Of a stretch of DNA of 18,531 bases, positions 6,814 to 13,377 are shown piece by piece. Numbering within the stretch: the stretch's first letter is position 1; every line of letters starts with the position of its first letter. This DNA is from UBA1447 sp964612185 (lineage in GTDB: Bacteria; Bacillota; Clostridia; Oscillospirales; Acutalibacteraceae), in the NCBI GenBank assembly GCA_964612185.1, contig CAZTCR010000053.1, positions 1 through 18,531 of the forward strand, read 5' to 3'. The translations under genes and the position numbers were made by a program. The notes under the pieces were generated by a model. That model did not search any database. It was given only the letters and a program-made list of their open reading frames with translations, and was not told the DNA's origin.

Positions 6814-6835
6814 TTTTAGTCAACTTTTAGTCAAC
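6814..6835. repeat. Tandem 11-bp repeat next to the tRNA
   Basis: TTTTAGTCAAC occurs twice without a gap (6814-6824, 6825-6835). It lies across the 3' end of the integrase remnant, where one copy supplies its stop codon. It may be a leftover of an attachment-site region, but no copy of the tRNA 3' end is found elsewhere in the window. Confidence 0.6.
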
Positions 6836-6960
6836 TTTCTTTGAAAAACCGGCTTTTTCGTGGATGTGTTTGCATGCCCCAAAATTGATGATACTGTCCG
6901 AACATCTACTCCGTTGCTGATAAGCAATGAAGCGTTTAGATGCCGGAAGCAAACATCTCG
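6820..6960 (-). pseudogene. Remnant of a tyrosine-type phage/ICE integrase
   Basis: Reading leftwards, this 46-codon stretch encodes a recognisable piece of an integrase catalytic domain: FRHLNASLLISNGVDV followed by RTVSSILGHANTST, close to the FRH/LRHTNASLLI...GVDVRTVSxxLGHAxxSTT pattern of clostridial prophage and conjugative-element integrases. It lacks everything upstream of the Arg box (in-frame TGA at 6961-6963), the His normally three residues before that Arg, and the tyrosine segment (TLNIYAH) that should follow NTST; the reading runs instead into KKPVFQRKLTKS and a stop. An adjacent frame (KAGFSKKVD, stop at 6825-6833) resembles the usual integrase C-terminus, suggesting an internal deletion with a frame change. 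It is catalytically dead. The position right after a tRNA gene fits an old insertion. Confidence 0.75.
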
Positions 6961-7006
6961 TCAATTATTGACAAATAGAAAAATAAGCAAGGAAAACGAG
7001 AATTTG

Positions 7007-7132
7007 TTAAAATAGTCCGAACGGATTATGCAGAAATTCCTCTATTAGAAACCCGATAAAACCAAACAACTCAACGATACCGCTAATTGTAAACACAGGA
7101 GCTAGAAGAATAATAGCAAACCAAAACATCAT
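7007..7132 (-). CDS. 41-residue hydrophobic membrane microprotein
   Basis: A short ORF of 41 codons starting ATG-ATG (7132 and 7129). GGGAGGTGAT sits directly ahead of the first ATG and about three bases further from the second, where spacing is better. Residues 3-30 are almost wholly hydrophobic (FWFAIILLAPVF, then GFIGFLI), enough for one membrane span or a hairpin of two short ones; the tail holds two glutamates and ends HNPFGLF. There is no lipobox or cleavable signal. It lies between the integrase remnant and a 106-residue gene on the same strand, 128 bp downstream of the latter. I do not recognise the family. A small membrane regulator or type I toxin-like peptide are possibilities without direct support. 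Confidence 0.55.
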   Translation of the reverse strand: MMFWFAIILLAPVFTISGIVELFGFIGFLIEEFLHNPFGLF

Positions 7133-7157
7133 ATCACCTCCCTAATTCGAATCTTGC

Positions 7158-7179
7158 TTTGATATATCAAAATATCAAA
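7158..7179. promoter_or_regulatory. Palindrome and direct repeat upstream of the microprotein
   Basis: TTTGATATATCAAA (7158-7171) is a perfect 14-bp palindrome, and its right half is repeated at once (ATATCAAA at 7164-7171 and 7172-7179). It lies about 26 bp before the microprotein start codon, upstream of its ribosome binding site. It could be a repressor operator. No convincing promoter could be assigned around it. Confidence 0.4.
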
Positions 7180-7259
7180 ATTATTACAGAACATTTCACA
7201 TCCTTCTCCCGATTTTTAATTAAATATTAGATAGAATGAGAACATTTTTATATCAATCA

Positions 7260-7580
7260 TCATGCATAGAGTATGCTCAAAATATTTGTCACATTTTCCT
7301 TGTTTTTGCCCCAGTCAACAATCTGTGTGGGCAAGGCACATTCGGAATAAACCGTTACGCCTGTCTGATATTCGTTTTGGGGCAACAGCGTTACCGTTAT
7401 TTTCTCCCCCCACGAGGTTATGGACATCCCGCGGGAGAGATTAATTTGGCAGCCGTTTTGATAAGCCGTCTCACCGGTATAGGTGAACGACCGGTTGATG
7501 TTGGCAATATTCCTTGCCGCTACAAGCACATTTTGAAAGGGTTTGTTGAGTAATACATCCTGCCGGAATTTTGCCGCCAT
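7260..7580 (-). CDS. Uncharacterised 106-residue protein
   Basis: A soluble protein of 106 residues with no signal peptide or membrane segment. The ATG at 7580 is chosen because AAAGGGG (7589-7595) lies eight bases upstream; a TTG seven codons earlier would leave that site inside the gene. The sequence alternates short hydrophobic strands (SWGEKITVTLLP, GVTVYSECALPTQIV) and ends with a conserved-looking VDWGKNKENVTNIL, suggesting a small beta-rich domain with a C-terminal helix. I do not recognise the family with confidence. It has its own promoter (7611-7639) and may be co-transcribed with the microprotein downstream. Confidence 0.65.
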   Translation of the reverse strand: MAAKFRQDVLLNKPFQNVLVAARNIANINRSFTYTGETAYQNGCQINLSRGMSITSWGEKITVTLLPQNEYQTGVTVYSECALPTQIVDWGKNKENVTNILSILYA

Positions 7581-7610
7581 AACTTTCGCCCCTTTAATCA
7601 ATCTTCATAT

Positions 7611-7639
7611 ATTTTAATATAAATATGCGACCAATGCAA
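7611..7639 (-). promoter_or_regulatory. Promoter of the 106-residue protein gene
   Basis: On the minus strand TTGCAT (7639-7634) and TAAAAT (7616-7611) are separated by 17 bases, ending about 30 bp before the ATG at 7580. The surroundings are AT-rich. Both hexamers deviate from consensus, so confidence is moderate. The rest of the 7581-7815 gap shows only this and the weak promoter at 7770-7798. Confidence 0.45.
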
Positions 7640-7769
7640 ATAAATTTTTCGCTGTGTCGTTTTTTGCTGTCTGCTGCGTTTGCGCAAGCGAAAGCTGATG
7701 CCGCTTATTTTATCGCACAAAGCAGCCCTGACTTACATTTTCGATAAGTATTTTTTATCATACTGCGCC

Positions 7770-7798
7770 TTGAAACCGTATCTTGATTGTGTTAATAT
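7770..7798 (+). promoter_or_regulatory. Possible promoter of the four-cysteine protein gene
   Basis: TTGAAA (7770-7775) and TAATAT (7793-7798) with a 17-base spacer. The implied start site, about 7805, falls at the ribosome binding site AGGTGA (7805-7810), leaving a very short leader, which lowers confidence. Confidence 0.3.
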
Positions 7799-7815
7799 CT
7801 GTTCAGGTGATTTTT

Positions 7816-8034
7816 ATGAAAAAACAGCTTTTAAACAAAGCGAATATATCCCCGGCCTGTGCCAACTGCCTGCACGGCAAGATGTCGCCGGATTTGCAAA
7901 GCGTGTTGTGCATCAAAAAGGGCGTCATGCTGCCGACCTCCTCCTGCAAAAAATTTGTTTATGACCCACTCAAGCGGCAGCCGCAGCGCATACCGAAGAT
8001 CCCAAAAATGAACCCCGAAGACTTTACGCTTTGA
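7816..8034 (+). CDS. Small four-cysteine (probably metal-binding) protein
   Basis: 72 residues starting at ATG 7816, five bases after AGGTGA (7805-7810); an in-frame ATG at 7783 is upstream of this site and is not used. Four cysteines, C15-x2-C18, C32 and C44, are arranged as in a zinc-ribbon or small iron-sulfur site (PACANCLHG, VLCIKKG, SSCKKFVYDPLKR). The C-terminus is basic and proline-rich. Proteins with this spacing and a FxYDPLKR tail are familiar as short hypothetical proteins of Clostridia, but no function is established. The next gene starts 24 bp downstream, suggesting co-transcription. Confidence 0.75.
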   Translation: MKKQLLNKANISPACANCLHGKMSPDLQSVLCIKKGVMLPTSSCKKFVYDPLKRQPQRIPKIPKMNPEDFTL

Positions 8035-8057
8035 TGAAACCCGAAAGGAACGAAACC

Positions 8058-8570
8058 ATGCCCTATATTCCGATGATTGATTACGGCTCCGCCTCCGACG
8101 AAATACGCGCCGCGCATGACGAGCACGCCAAAATCGGGCGGATTACCAATATGAAAAAGACGCTGCTCCATAGCGTACCGGCTTTTAAAGCCTTGATGGA
8201 ATGGTACCCGCTGCGGGACGAGGCGGCAAAATTTCTTTCCCCACTGGACATCAACTTTTTCTGCTACGCTATCTCTACGCAGAATGACTGTTTGATTTGT
8301 TCGACCTTTTTCCGCAAGATTCTCAGGGACGAAAACATCGACTTTGAAAGTTTTGCCTTTACCCCCCGCCAGCAGACGCTTGTAGATTACGGCCGTGCGA
8401 TGGTCGCGGACCCGAAAGGCATCGGCGACGAACTTTTCTGTGAACTGAAAAAGTATTTTAACGATGAGCAAATCGTGCTGCTCACCGCGTTCGGCGCAGT
8501 CATGATAGCGACCAACTTGATTAACAATACGCTCAAGGTGGAGTTGGACGGGTATTTGATGGGATACTGA
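8058..8570 (+). CDS. AhpD/carboxymuconolactone decarboxylase-like protein
   Basis: 170 residues, all-alpha by appearance, with the redox motif C78-L-I-C81 (STQNDCLICSTFF) inside the helix typical of the AhpD-like superfamily. In AhpD these two cysteines form a peroxidase-linked disulfide. The usual histidine after the second cysteine is replaced here (CSTFF), so peroxidase activity is uncertain. Start: ATG 8058 with AAAGGA at 8044-8049. An upstream in-frame ATG at 8034, overlapping the previous stop, is possible but lacks a good site. It sits between a Cys-rich protein and an SDR dehydrogenase, suggesting a redox or small-molecule oxidation role. Confidence 0.8.
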   Translation: MPYIPMIDYGSASDEIRAAHDEHAKIGRITNMKKTLLHSVPAFKALMEWYPLRDEAAKFLSPLDINFFCYAISTQNDCLICSTFFRKILRDENIDFESFAFTPRQQTLVDYGRAMVADPKGIGDELFCELKKYFNDEQIVLLTAFGAVMIATNLINNTLKVELDGYLMGY

Positions 8571-8572
8571 CG

Positions 8573-8605
8573 AGTGGTCGGCAGTTAGTGGTCAGTGGTC
8601 AGCAG
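8573..8605. repeat. Short AGTGGTC tandem-like repeat
   Basis: AGTGGTC occurs at 8573-8579, 8587-8593 and 8594-8600, separated or followed by GGCAGTT/AGCAG units. Low-complexity intergenic sequence directly after the AhpD-like gene, with no coding potential. Confidence 0.6.
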
Positions 8606-8620
8606 AAGAACGGTTGGCGG

Positions 8621-8643
8621 GTAGGGGCGCGCATTGCGCGTCC
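8621..8643. repeat. GTAGGGG-type intergenic palindromic repeat, copy 1
   Basis: GTAGGGGCGCGCATTGCGCG followed by TCC. GGGGCGCGC and GCGCGTCC can form an imperfect hairpin around ATT. It shares the GTAGGGG...GCG-TT/AT-TGCG...TCC layout with the copy at 18499-18522, so this is a dispersed repeat. Confidence 0.6.
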
Positions 8644-8654
8644 ATCGTTCTTCC

Positions 8655-8697
8655 TCTAAAATCTAATATCTATCGTCTAATATCTAAAATCTAAATT
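8655..8697. repeat. TCTAATA/TCTAAAA degenerate repeat upstream of the SDR gene
   Basis: A run of 7-8 base units (TCTAAAA, TCTAATA, TCTAATA, TCTAAAA) ending 15 bp before the SDR start codon. ATCTAAAATCTAAAT (8682-8696) recurs exactly on the opposite strand at 13378-13392, upstream of the sialidase-like gene. Confidence 0.65.
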
Positions 8698-8711
8698 GCG
8701 GAGGACTAACC

Positions 8712-9515
8712 ATGCAGGAATTTTTAAACAAAACCGTTTTCATTACCGGTGCCGCCAAAGGGCAGGGCCGCGGTGTCGCACTGGCGTTCGCCAAGGAAGG
8801 CGCGAACATCATCGCCTTTGATTTGGGTGAAAAGATCTGTTACCCCGCCTATAACCGTGCCTGTTCGGATGACCTGTGCAAACTCAAAGAGGAAGTTGAA
8901 GCACTTGGCGCGCAGATTGAGATTTGCGCCGGTGATGTGCGCAGCACGGCGGATGTTATCGCGGCGGTGGACGCCGGCATCAAGCGTTTCGGCGCAATAG
9001 ATGTGCTGTTCAATAACGCCGGCATCTGCGCGTACGGGCTGTCGTGGGAACTCAGTGAGGATGAATGGGACACGATGATGGACATCAACCTCAAAGGCGC
9101 CTGGCTGGTAAGTAAATATGTCGTACCGCATATGATTGAAAAGAAAAGCGGCGTGATCATCAACAATTCCTCCGTCGGCGGTCTGCGGGGGATGAACCGG
9201 CTGTCACATTATGCCGCGTCCAAGTTCGGGATGATCGGGTTGACTAAATCGCAGGCAATTGAGCTCGCTCCCTACGGCATCAGGGCTGTGAGCATCCATC
9301 CGACCGGGGTGGACACCCCGATGAACGACGGTCTGGCCGAAATGGAAGGCGCAACAGCCATTGAAATCGCCACCCGTTCCGCCGGCAACCTGATTCCGGT
9401 GCCTTGGATTGAGGTGGAGGATGTCGCGAATTCCGTATTGTTTCTCGCAAGCGAAAAAGCACGGTATATCACCGGCAGCCAGTTTGTTTTGGACGCCGGT
9501 TTGCTGACAAGGTAA
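8712..9515 (+). CDS. SDR-family NAD-dependent oxidoreductase, mycofactocin-type
   Basis: 267 residues, a classical short-chain dehydrogenase. The Rossmann motif is T12-G13-x3-G17-x-G19 (TGAAKGQG). D37 ends the second strand, which favours NAD(H) over NADP(H). NNAG is at 101-104, and the catalytic residues are N126, S154, Y167 and K171. The longer loop after D37 (KICYPAYNRACSDDL) and the KGQGRG motif resemble the mycofactocin-associated SDR subgroup, which often keeps its cofactor tightly bound; no mycofactocin genes are in this window. Likely substrate is a secondary alcohol or ketone. CGGAGGA at 8699-8705 fixes the start. It is separated from the AhpD-like gene by 141 bp of repeats and ends at a terminator. 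Confidence 0.9.
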   Translation: MQEFLNKTVFITGAAKGQGRGVALAFAKEGANIIAFDLGEKICYPAYNRACSDDLCKLKEEVEALGAQIEICAGDVRSTADVIAAVDAGIKRFGAIDVLFNNAGICAYGLSWELSEDEWDTMMDINLKGAWLVSKYVVPHMIEKKSGVIINNSSVGGLRGMNRLSHYAASKFGMIGLTKSQAIELAPYGIRAVSIHPTGVDTPMNDGLAEMEGATAIEIATRSAGNLIPVPWIEVEDVANSVLFLASEKARYITGSQFVLDAGLLTR

Positions 9516-9538
9516 ACTACTTTACAAGTAAAAAATTC

Positions 9539-9567
9539 AACCCGCTCTGATTCCGGTGCGGGTTTTT
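9539..9567 (+). terminator. Terminator of the SDR gene
   Basis: AACCCGC (9539-9545) pairs with GCGGGTT (9558-9564), with a 12-base loop and a TTTTT run ending at 9567. It separates the SDR unit from the converging lipoprotein gene. Confidence 0.75.
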
Positions 9568-9638
9568 ATATTACAGTGAATTCAAAATGTTTTTTATCCG
9601 TATTCTATTGTTATCGTTTATGTGTTCGTATTGTGTCA

Positions 9639-10481
9639 TCATGACGGCACATATTTCACTACAGCCTTTTCTGCCACTTTGCCCTTTATCTTTGGCAGCC
9701 AGTCTTTACCCAGAACCATCCCGTCGCTGTTTTCACGCTGAATAATCACCTCTGTCACGCCGCTGGACATCGCAAAAAAGGCGTAATCGCCTATTACGCT
9801 CACCGAAGCCGGTATCGTCACGGCTGTTAAAGAATCGCAGAACGAGAACGCGTCCACACCGATTTTTTGAAGGGAGTCCGGCAGGATAAAGTTTTGCAGA
9901 TTGCCGCACTTGATAAAAGCCTTGTTGCCTATTTCTAAAAGACCGCCGTTAAAAGTAACTTTGTACAGATTGCCGCAGCTGTAAAATGCGTTGCTCCGGA
10001 TTTTTTTGACGCTGTCCGGCAGCACAAATTCGGCACCCCCGACAATCTCGCCGGCAGTATCTGAAACAAGCGGGATTTTTCCGTTGGGGTAAGCGACCAG
10101 TTCCGTCAAATCTTTTGTGTAAAGCACGCCGTCCATGTCCGTAAAAGCGCTGTTTTCGGCGTGAACTTTTATCTGCGTGAGTTTTGAACTGTTGGTAAAC
10201 GCCCATTCCCCTATTGCTGCGATATTTTTGCCGATGCTGATACCGGTGAGGTACTCCGCATTGGCCAACGCGAAATCAAGAATTTCTACAACCGGTCGGC
10301 CTTCATGCTCGTCCGGCACAACAAACAAGGTTGCCCCGGATGTCCCGCTATACCTGTACAGGGCAACGCCGCCATCCACTTCTTTAAAACGCAATTTTTC
10401 CGTCCCGCCGGGCAGCGAACAACCGGAGAAGGAAACGGTGAGGACAGACAGCATTAAAACAACGGTTATCATTCGTTTCAC
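9639..10481 (-). CDS. BspA-type leucine-rich-repeat lipoprotein
   Basis: 280 residues. The N-terminus is a lipoprotein signal: basic MKRM, a hydrophobic stretch, then FSGC with the lipidated Cys at position 21; phenylalanine at -3 is somewhat unusual. From about residue 60 it carries repeats of the LRR_5/BspA kind, for example GKNIAAIGEWAFTNSSKL, VKKIRSNAFYSCGNL, LLEIGNKAFIKCGNL, LQKIGVDAFSFCDSL and VSVIGDYAFFAM. It should be anchored outside the membrane and act in binding protein or glycan. The GTG start overlaps the transporter stop by 4 bp (GTGA) and has GGGGGTG five bases ahead, so the two genes are translationally coupled; an ATG three codons in is less well placed. A role in substrate capture for the transporter is inferred from the coupling only. 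Confidence 0.85.
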   Translation of the reverse strand: MKRMITVVLMLSVLTVSFSGCSLPGGTEKLRFKEVDGGVALYRYSGTSGATLFVVPDEHEGRPVVEILDFALANAEYLTGISIGKNIAAIGEWAFTNSSKLTQIKVHAENSAFTDMDGVLYTKDLTELVAYPNGKIPLVSDTAGEIVGGAEFVLPDSVKKIRSNAFYSCGNLYKVTFNGGLLEIGNKAFIKCGNLQNFILPDSLQKIGVDAFSFCDSLTAVTIPASVSVIGDYAFFAMSSGVTEVIIQRENSDGMVLGKDWLPKIKGKVAEKAVVKYVPS

Positions 10482-12187
10482 GGCTGCACCCCCTGTTCCA
10501 AAGCCTGCCCTGTTTCACTTTCTTCACTTTCGCCGTGCTTGATGCGCTGCCGTTCTTTAAGCTCCTCAATAATTTTGCGGTGCTTGTCTTCCGTCAAATC
10601 ATAAAAATGCATTGGAATAACGGTGATGAGCGAAACGACGACGCTGAGCACAATAGTAAAAATAAAAATCTTGTTGCGGATAATCGGGTCATACAGCACA
10701 GTCCAGTCCGATGTGAAGCCCATGCCGGCATAGACCGTCGGGACGAGGAGCGCCATAAACGGACCGAGCGGCGATGTTAGCATCCCGATAGACCCCATAA
10801 ACCCTTCGAACCGTTCGTTGGAGATATATTGCTGGTAATCCCATATGTCCGGTGTCATCCCCCTGTCCGCGATATTTTGGTATTGGTTGATCACACCTGA
10901 AATGTAGTTCACGACAATTAAAAGTACAAAACTGTTCATCAGCACGGCGGCAACTGAAAAAAGAGAAGTAAACATAGAGAGATATCTGGCTGTAAGCCAC
11001 ACTTTCTTTTTACCGTACCGCTGAATAAAGAATTTGGCCGTCAGATAAGCGGGGATGTTGGTTGTCCCGATAATTGCGTGCAAAAGGCCGAACATCCAGT
11101 CCTTCCGGAGCATATAGATGACCATGATGGTGTTGATATTGATAAGCCCTTGCGAAAACCCGCCCAGCACACTCGAAGCAGTTCTTATCCACAGATACTT
11201 GTTATGAAAAACCGCCTGGATGCCCCGCTTAAAGTCAATGTTGGGTTCCCGGTCAAAGTCAATAATTACCCGGTCTTGCACCTTAAAAGCGAGGAACAGG
11301 CACATGGGGGAAAACAACAGCATGGTAAAAAGAATCGATGTCTGGAAAGATCGCAGCGCAGTGAAGCCGCCGGTGGAAGCAACCAAAATAGGCAGGATAA
11401 TCCCGACAATGGACGGAAACAGATTGTAAATCAATGACCCAATGGACATAATCCTTGTGCGTTCTAAGGTGTTCGGCGATATTACATTTTCAATAGCGCC
11501 ATGCTGGTCATTGTAATTGGAAAAAAGCCACCACAGCTGGAACAAGAACCCCATGATCCAGAATTTGTTATAGTATGAAAAGTTATTGTAAGGGAAATAG
11601 ACCAGCAACACCGATGTAATGACAAAAAACGGCCAGTTAACAAAAATCCACGGTTTATATTTTCCGTATTTTGGGGCAAATTTCCGCAATACCCATCGCT
11701 TGAAGTAGATATTGATAACACTCAGGATGAATTTTGAGCCGATCACCTGCGGCAGTGCCGGCATAATAAACTCAAAGGAATCTTGCGGCACGAACATGCA
11801 GGCAATGCCGAAAACAGCGTAGCACAAACAGATACGATTGACAGACCGCATGGTTTTGCGGGGTACTTTACCCAAGTTATCCATCACAAGCATGTCAATC
11901 GGCGCGAAAAAATAACCGAGTATCATATACACAAAGCCGAGCCGGACAAAATCCTGCATCGCCAGCCCATAGATAGCGCCCACAAAAAAGCAGCCGGCGG
12001 AAAAATACAGGTATTGTTCGCCGCCCGCGGCAGACTGACAGCCGCCCGCGCCGAGGATAAAATACATAAACTCCTTGTTGGATACATACTCACCCTCACG
12101 CGGATGGTTCCAATAGGTTTTAACATCTTTGATTGTGTTTTTGCCTTTTACGGCCGCGTTCCGAACCGCTCCGGTCAAATTCTTCAC
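10478..12187 (-). CDS. MFS transporter, GPH-like (sugar:cation symporter)
   Basis: 569 residues with about 12 hydrophobic segments between residues 40 and 540, for example FILSVINIYF, PFFVITSVLLVYFP and IFTIVLSVVVSLITVIPM. The cytoplasmic motif KYGKYKPWIFVNWP resembles the basic R-x-G-R-x-RPW motif of glycoside-pentoside-hexuronide symporters (MelB, UidB), though the canonical N-terminal D-rich motif is altered (APIDMLVMDNLGKVPRKT). The protein is longer than usual (450-500), with a 40-residue basic N-terminal extension and a charged C-terminal tail. The GTG start has AAGGAGG (12194-12200) six bases ahead. It lies among genes for intracellular glycan breakdown, so it probably imports an oligosaccharide or glycoside. 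The substrate is unknown. Confidence 0.8.
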   Translation of the reverse strand: MKNLTGAVRNAAVKGKNTIKDVKTYWNHPREGEYVSNKEFMYFILGAGGCQSAAGGEQYLYFSAGCFFVGAIYGLAMQDFVRLGFVYMILGYFFAPIDMLVMDNLGKVPRKTMRSVNRICLCYAVFGIACMFVPQDSFEFIMPALPQVIGSKFILSVINIYFKRWVLRKFAPKYGKYKPWIFVNWPFFVITSVLLVYFPYNNFSYYNKFWIMGFLFQLWWLFSNYNDQHGAIENVISPNTLERTRIMSIGSLIYNLFPSIVGIILPILVASTGGFTALRSFQTSILFTMLLFSPMCLFLAFKVQDRVIIDFDREPNIDFKRGIQAVFHNKYLWIRTASSVLGGFSQGLININTIMVIYMLRKDWMFGLLHAIIGTTNIPAYLTAKFFIQRYGKKKVWLTARYLSMFTSLFSVAAVLMNSFVLLIVVNYISGVINQYQNIADRGMTPDIWDYQQYISNERFEGFMGSIGMLTSPLGPFMALLVPTVYAGMGFTSDWTVLYDPIIRNKIFIFTIVLSVVVSLITVIPMHFYDLTEDKHRKIIEELKERQRIKHGESEESETGQALEQGVQP

Positions 12188-12243
12188 GAAAAGCCTCCTT
12201 GCGTTGCGGACATCGAGAAAATTTTAACAACAGTCTGCCTTTG

Positions 12244-12272
12244 ATTATATACTATACTCAACACCATGTAAA
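12244..12272 (-). promoter_or_regulatory. Promoter of the transporter-lipoprotein operon
   Basis: On the minus strand TTTACA (12272-12267) and TATAAT (12249-12244) are exactly 17 bases apart, about 57 bp before the GTG start. Together with the terminator at 12300-12335 it shows that the transporter unit is transcribed separately from the sialidase-like gene. Confidence 0.75.
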
Positions 12273-12299
12273 TTGAAAAGTCTGTTACGGCCCAACCCG

Positions 12300-12335
12300 T
12301 AAAAATCGAGCCGCATCCGGATAGGGCGGCTCGAT
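12300..12335 (-). terminator. Terminator of the aldo/keto reductase-sialidase unit
   Basis: Read on the minus strand, ATCGAGCCGC pairs perfectly with GCGGCTCGAT (arms 12326-12335 and 12305-12314), followed by TTTT (12304-12301). It lies 27 bp after the end of the sialidase-like gene. Confidence 0.85.
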
Positions 12336-12361
12336 GTGTATTATTTGGTTTTGCGTATTTT

Positions 12362-13327
12362 CTACAGTTCCATGACCCAAAAAGCAATTGTTTCCCGCTG
12401 CCAGGTGTAGGTAATGTAGAGTTTATTCCCCTGGGCAACAATCGCCGGGTAGGAATACTCGCCTTCGTCCTTTTCCAGCACCAGCACTTCTTCCCAGGTT
12501 TCGCCGTTGTCCGCTGACTTCATGAGTGTCAGCGGCGTGCGTTTGCCCCAGTTTTCCGCCACGGGGTTGGAGACCAAAAACAAATCACCGTTGTCTGTTT
12601 TTGCCAAATCAAGGCCGCTGTTATTATTGAGCAGTTTGGTTTTATACGCCATGCACCAAGTCGCGCCGTAATCCGCCGAGTCGCTGCGGTAAACACGCCC
12701 CACATTCGTGCGGGTGAGCATGTGTACCAGTCCGGGTGCCGATTCCCAAAGGGTGGGTTGAATCATCGGGATATATCGGCGGTGGGGTCTTCTTGTGGGG
12801 ACATCCGGCTGTTTTTGCCAGGTGACACCGTCATCAAAGGACATATCGATGAAACTCAGCCACCTACCGTCTTTCTCACTGGACGCAGGGGCAAGCACCC
12901 TGCCGTCCGAAAGACGCAGGCATTTATTTTTCACCGGTCCCCTGCCGTTGCCCGTGTCGCCCGGCACAACTTGTTCCGGTTTGCTCCAGGTGCGGCCGTT
13001 GTCCGCGGAGGTACTCAACCAAGAATGCCAAAAGCGCACCTTTTTGCCGATCTTAAAAAACAGGCAAACGGTTCCGTCCAACCGCAGGAATAAAACCGGA
13101 TTCCAATGCGGCATATGCTCATCCGCCGTCACCCGCTGGGGTTCGCTCCATTTTTCGCCGCTGCGGATGCTCAGCCAGATATCCACATCGTCGGCGCGTT
13201 CTTCGGTGCCGCCGAACCATGCCACGATAATTTCGCCGTTCGGCAGAGGCAGCACGGTGGACGCATGGCAGGATGGCGTCGGTCTGTTCTTGTCAAATAC
13301 CATTTCTTTTTTTGCGTTCAAACTCAT
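12362..13327 (-). CDS. Intracellular BNR/sialidase-fold protein (exo-alpha-sialidase-like)
   Basis: 321 residues in the BNR_2 sialidase-like beta-propeller family. The N-terminal SCHASTVLPLPNGEIIVAWF and GGTEERADDVDIWLS segments are the family's hallmark. Four Asp-boxes (S-x-D-x-G-x-T-W) are visible: SADNGRTW, SFDDGVTW, SADYGATW and SADNGETW, as expected for a six-bladed propeller. There is no signal peptide, so it acts in the cytoplasm. Classical sialidases need an arginine triad, which I cannot assign with certainty; related proteins act on other terminal sugars, so sialic acid is not proven as substrate. AGGGA lies just ahead of the ATG. It follows the aldo/keto reductase gene after 123 bp containing a repeat and ends at a strong terminator. 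Confidence 0.82.
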   Translation of the reverse strand: MSLNAKKEMVFDKNRPTPSCHASTVLPLPNGEIIVAWFGGTEERADDVDIWLSIRSGEKWSEPQRVTADEHMPHWNPVLFLRLDGTVCLFFKIGKKVRFWHSWLSTSADNGRTWSKPEQVVPGDTGNGRGPVKNKCLRLSDGRVLAPASSEKDGRWLSFIDMSFDDGVTWQKQPDVPTRRPHRRYIPMIQPTLWESAPGLVHMLTRTNVGRVYRSDSADYGATWCMAYKTKLLNNNSGLDLAKTDNGDLFLVSNPVAENWGKRTPLTLMKSADNGETWEEVLVLEKDEGEYSYPAIVAQGNKLYITYTWQRETIAFWVMEL

Positions 13328-13377
13328 TTGTCCCTGTTTCCTTCCATATGTTAAAGTTTATTCGGGTGCGGGGGTCC

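Noticed and set aside
7236..7553. 105-codon plus-strand ORF opposite the 106-residue gene
   Set aside because: It has no ribosome binding site, whereas the minus-strand frame has a promoter-like sequence and AAAGGGG at the right spacing.
7680..7964. 94-codon plus-strand ORF overlapping the four-cysteine gene
   Set aside because: Out of frame with the better-supported gene at 7816, which has AGGTGA and an ordered cysteine pattern.
8573..8697. CRISPR array in the repetitive gap before the SDR gene
   Set aside because: The units are 7-8 bases long and degenerate, with no regular spacers.
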